Below are positions 63,888 through 64,000 of a DNA stretch of 64,000 nt, piece by piece. The notes under the pieces were generated by a model. That model was not told the origin of the DNA. It was given only the letters and a program-made list of their open reading frames with translations, and made no database searches. The number at the start of each line of letters is the position of its first letter. The first letter of the stretch is position 1. Source of the stretch: Paragordius varius. Its lineage: Eukaryota; Nematomorpha. The stretch spans positions 620,001-684,000 of the forward strand of contig OZ176051.1 in NCBI GenBank assembly GCA_964247055.1, read 5' to 3'. Made by a program: the position numbers and the translations under genes.

Positions 63888-64000
63888 TATACCGTATCTT
63901 AGTAAGACTACATCAAAATATAGAGATAGTTTGACAAACTCTTTCATATCCGATTTTTACAACGATACTTTAAAAATTAATGTATAAAACTAGTCGTATC
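63888..64000 (+). repeat. Partial L1 monomer at the window edge
   Basis: Begins tataccgtatctt, a private form of the accgtctc start that follows S3, and runs 113 bases into ctagtcgtatc before the window ends. The array clearly continues beyond the window. Confidence 0.93.

Larger units (their letters stand above)
1..64000 (+). repeat. Satellite DNA array, 178/191-bp monomers, about 350 copies
   Basis: The entire window is a head-to-tail tandem array of one AT-rich monomer family, written here from the phase starting tatac. Monomers are mostly 178 or 191 bp and all lie in the same orientation. I saw no insertion of unrelated DNA. A representative unit has 51 G+C in 178 bases. There is no coding potential: in the S2 monomer all three forward frames meet stops (for example at unit positions 13, 45 and 125) and all three reverse frames do too (plus-strand tta/tca at 12, 26 and 70). 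Unit lengths that are not multiples of three rotate the frames further. Monomers differ at scattered, recurrent positions that define classes, and classes are arranged in higher-order repeats. By analogy with nucleosome-length satellites in other eukaryotes this is probably centromeric or pericentromeric heterochromatin. That placement is inference; the family itself is not one I recognise. Confidence 0.98.

Noticed and set aside
1-64000. Possible coding regions or a repeat-protein gene
   Set aside because: All six frames are closed by stops inside a typical monomer, and unit lengths of 178 and 191 rotate the frame. No codon structure, start context or splice pattern stands out.
1-64000. CRISPR-like array
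   Set aside because: Units are contiguous copies of one long sequence; there are no short repeats separated by unrelated spacers.
1-64000. CENP-B box
   Set aside because: I looked for the TTCG....A..CGGG core on both strands and saw no match in the consensus units. The TCACCGGTGA palindrome is a different sequence.
1-64000. TATA-like promoter strings (tatacatt, tatagaga)
   Set aside because: These occur in every AT-rich monomer, with no initiator, downstream gene or unique context, so they say nothing about transcription.
1-64000. Retroelement or other mobile-element remnant between monomers
   Set aside because: Every junction I read goes from one monomer directly to the next. Length changes are explained by small indels or whole monomers. 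There are no target-site duplications, poly-A tails, or terminal repeats of unrelated sequence.
1-64000. Known satellites (Arabidopsis 178-bp, human alpha, Drosophila 359-bp)
   Set aside because: The length is similar to some, but the sequence is not one I recognise from these families. Naming an organism from unit length alone would be a guess.

Overview
The whole 64 kb window is one uninterrupted tandem satellite-DNA array. I found no gene, RNA gene, transposon, viral remnant or unique-sequence island anywhere in it. It starts and ends inside the array, so neither edge is visible. About 350 AT-rich monomers (about 29% GC in a representative unit) run head to tail, all in the same orientation. 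Most are 178 or 191 bp long; a few are 163, 170, 175, 179, 180 or 190 bp. Nucleosome-scale units arranged in higher-order repeats are typical of eukaryotic centromeric or pericentromeric heterochromatin in plants and insects. I do not recognise the family and cannot name the organism.

Every monomer shares one architecture. It has five dyads: TCTTA-G-TAAGA, AGTTTG-N-CAAACT, a 14-bp inverted repeat (ATATCCGATTTTTA ... TAAAAATCGGATAT) around a 65- or 78-base loop, AAGTT-A-AACTT, and the perfect palindrome TCACCGGTGA near the end. The 178/191 difference is one 13-bp imperfect internal duplication (tcgYatcaata...) lying in that loop. One monomer (3316-3478) has lost the element altogether, so the site is seen with 2, 1 or 0 copies.

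Monomers fall into recurring classes, named here: L1 and L2 (191 bp), S1, S2 and S4 (178 bp), S3 (179 bp). S3 is almost always followed by an L1 that begins tataccgt instead of tatacatt, and this pair marks the higher-order phase. Region by region: 1-13.2 kb is S3/L1-marked higher-order repeats, including a 3.1-kb block present at 1 and again at 7512. 13.2-25.0 kb lacks S3, is rich in S2, and contains a near-perfect 2712-bp tandem duplication. 25.1-25.9 kb is an S3/L1 island that is also present at 45.2-46.4 kb. 26.0-33.1 kb again lacks S3. 32.0-37.6 kb holds a family of 4- to 10-monomer repeats. 39.7-44.0 kb is a 2186-bp tandem duplication of 12 monomers. 51.5-61 kb holds a higher-order repeat with periods of 2556, 3087 and 1831 bp. 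62-64 kb returns to the generic S3/L1 pattern.

No genes work together here. What can be read is the array's history: nested block duplications at offsets of 0.7, 0.9, 1.65, 2.2, 2.7, 6.9, 7.5, 11.2 and 20.5 kb, whole-monomer gains and losses, and at least one clear chimeric monomer (9165-9355) left by unequal exchange. If there is a functional signal, the best candidates are the inverted repeat and the ACCGGT palindrome. Their protein-binding or structural role is inference only.
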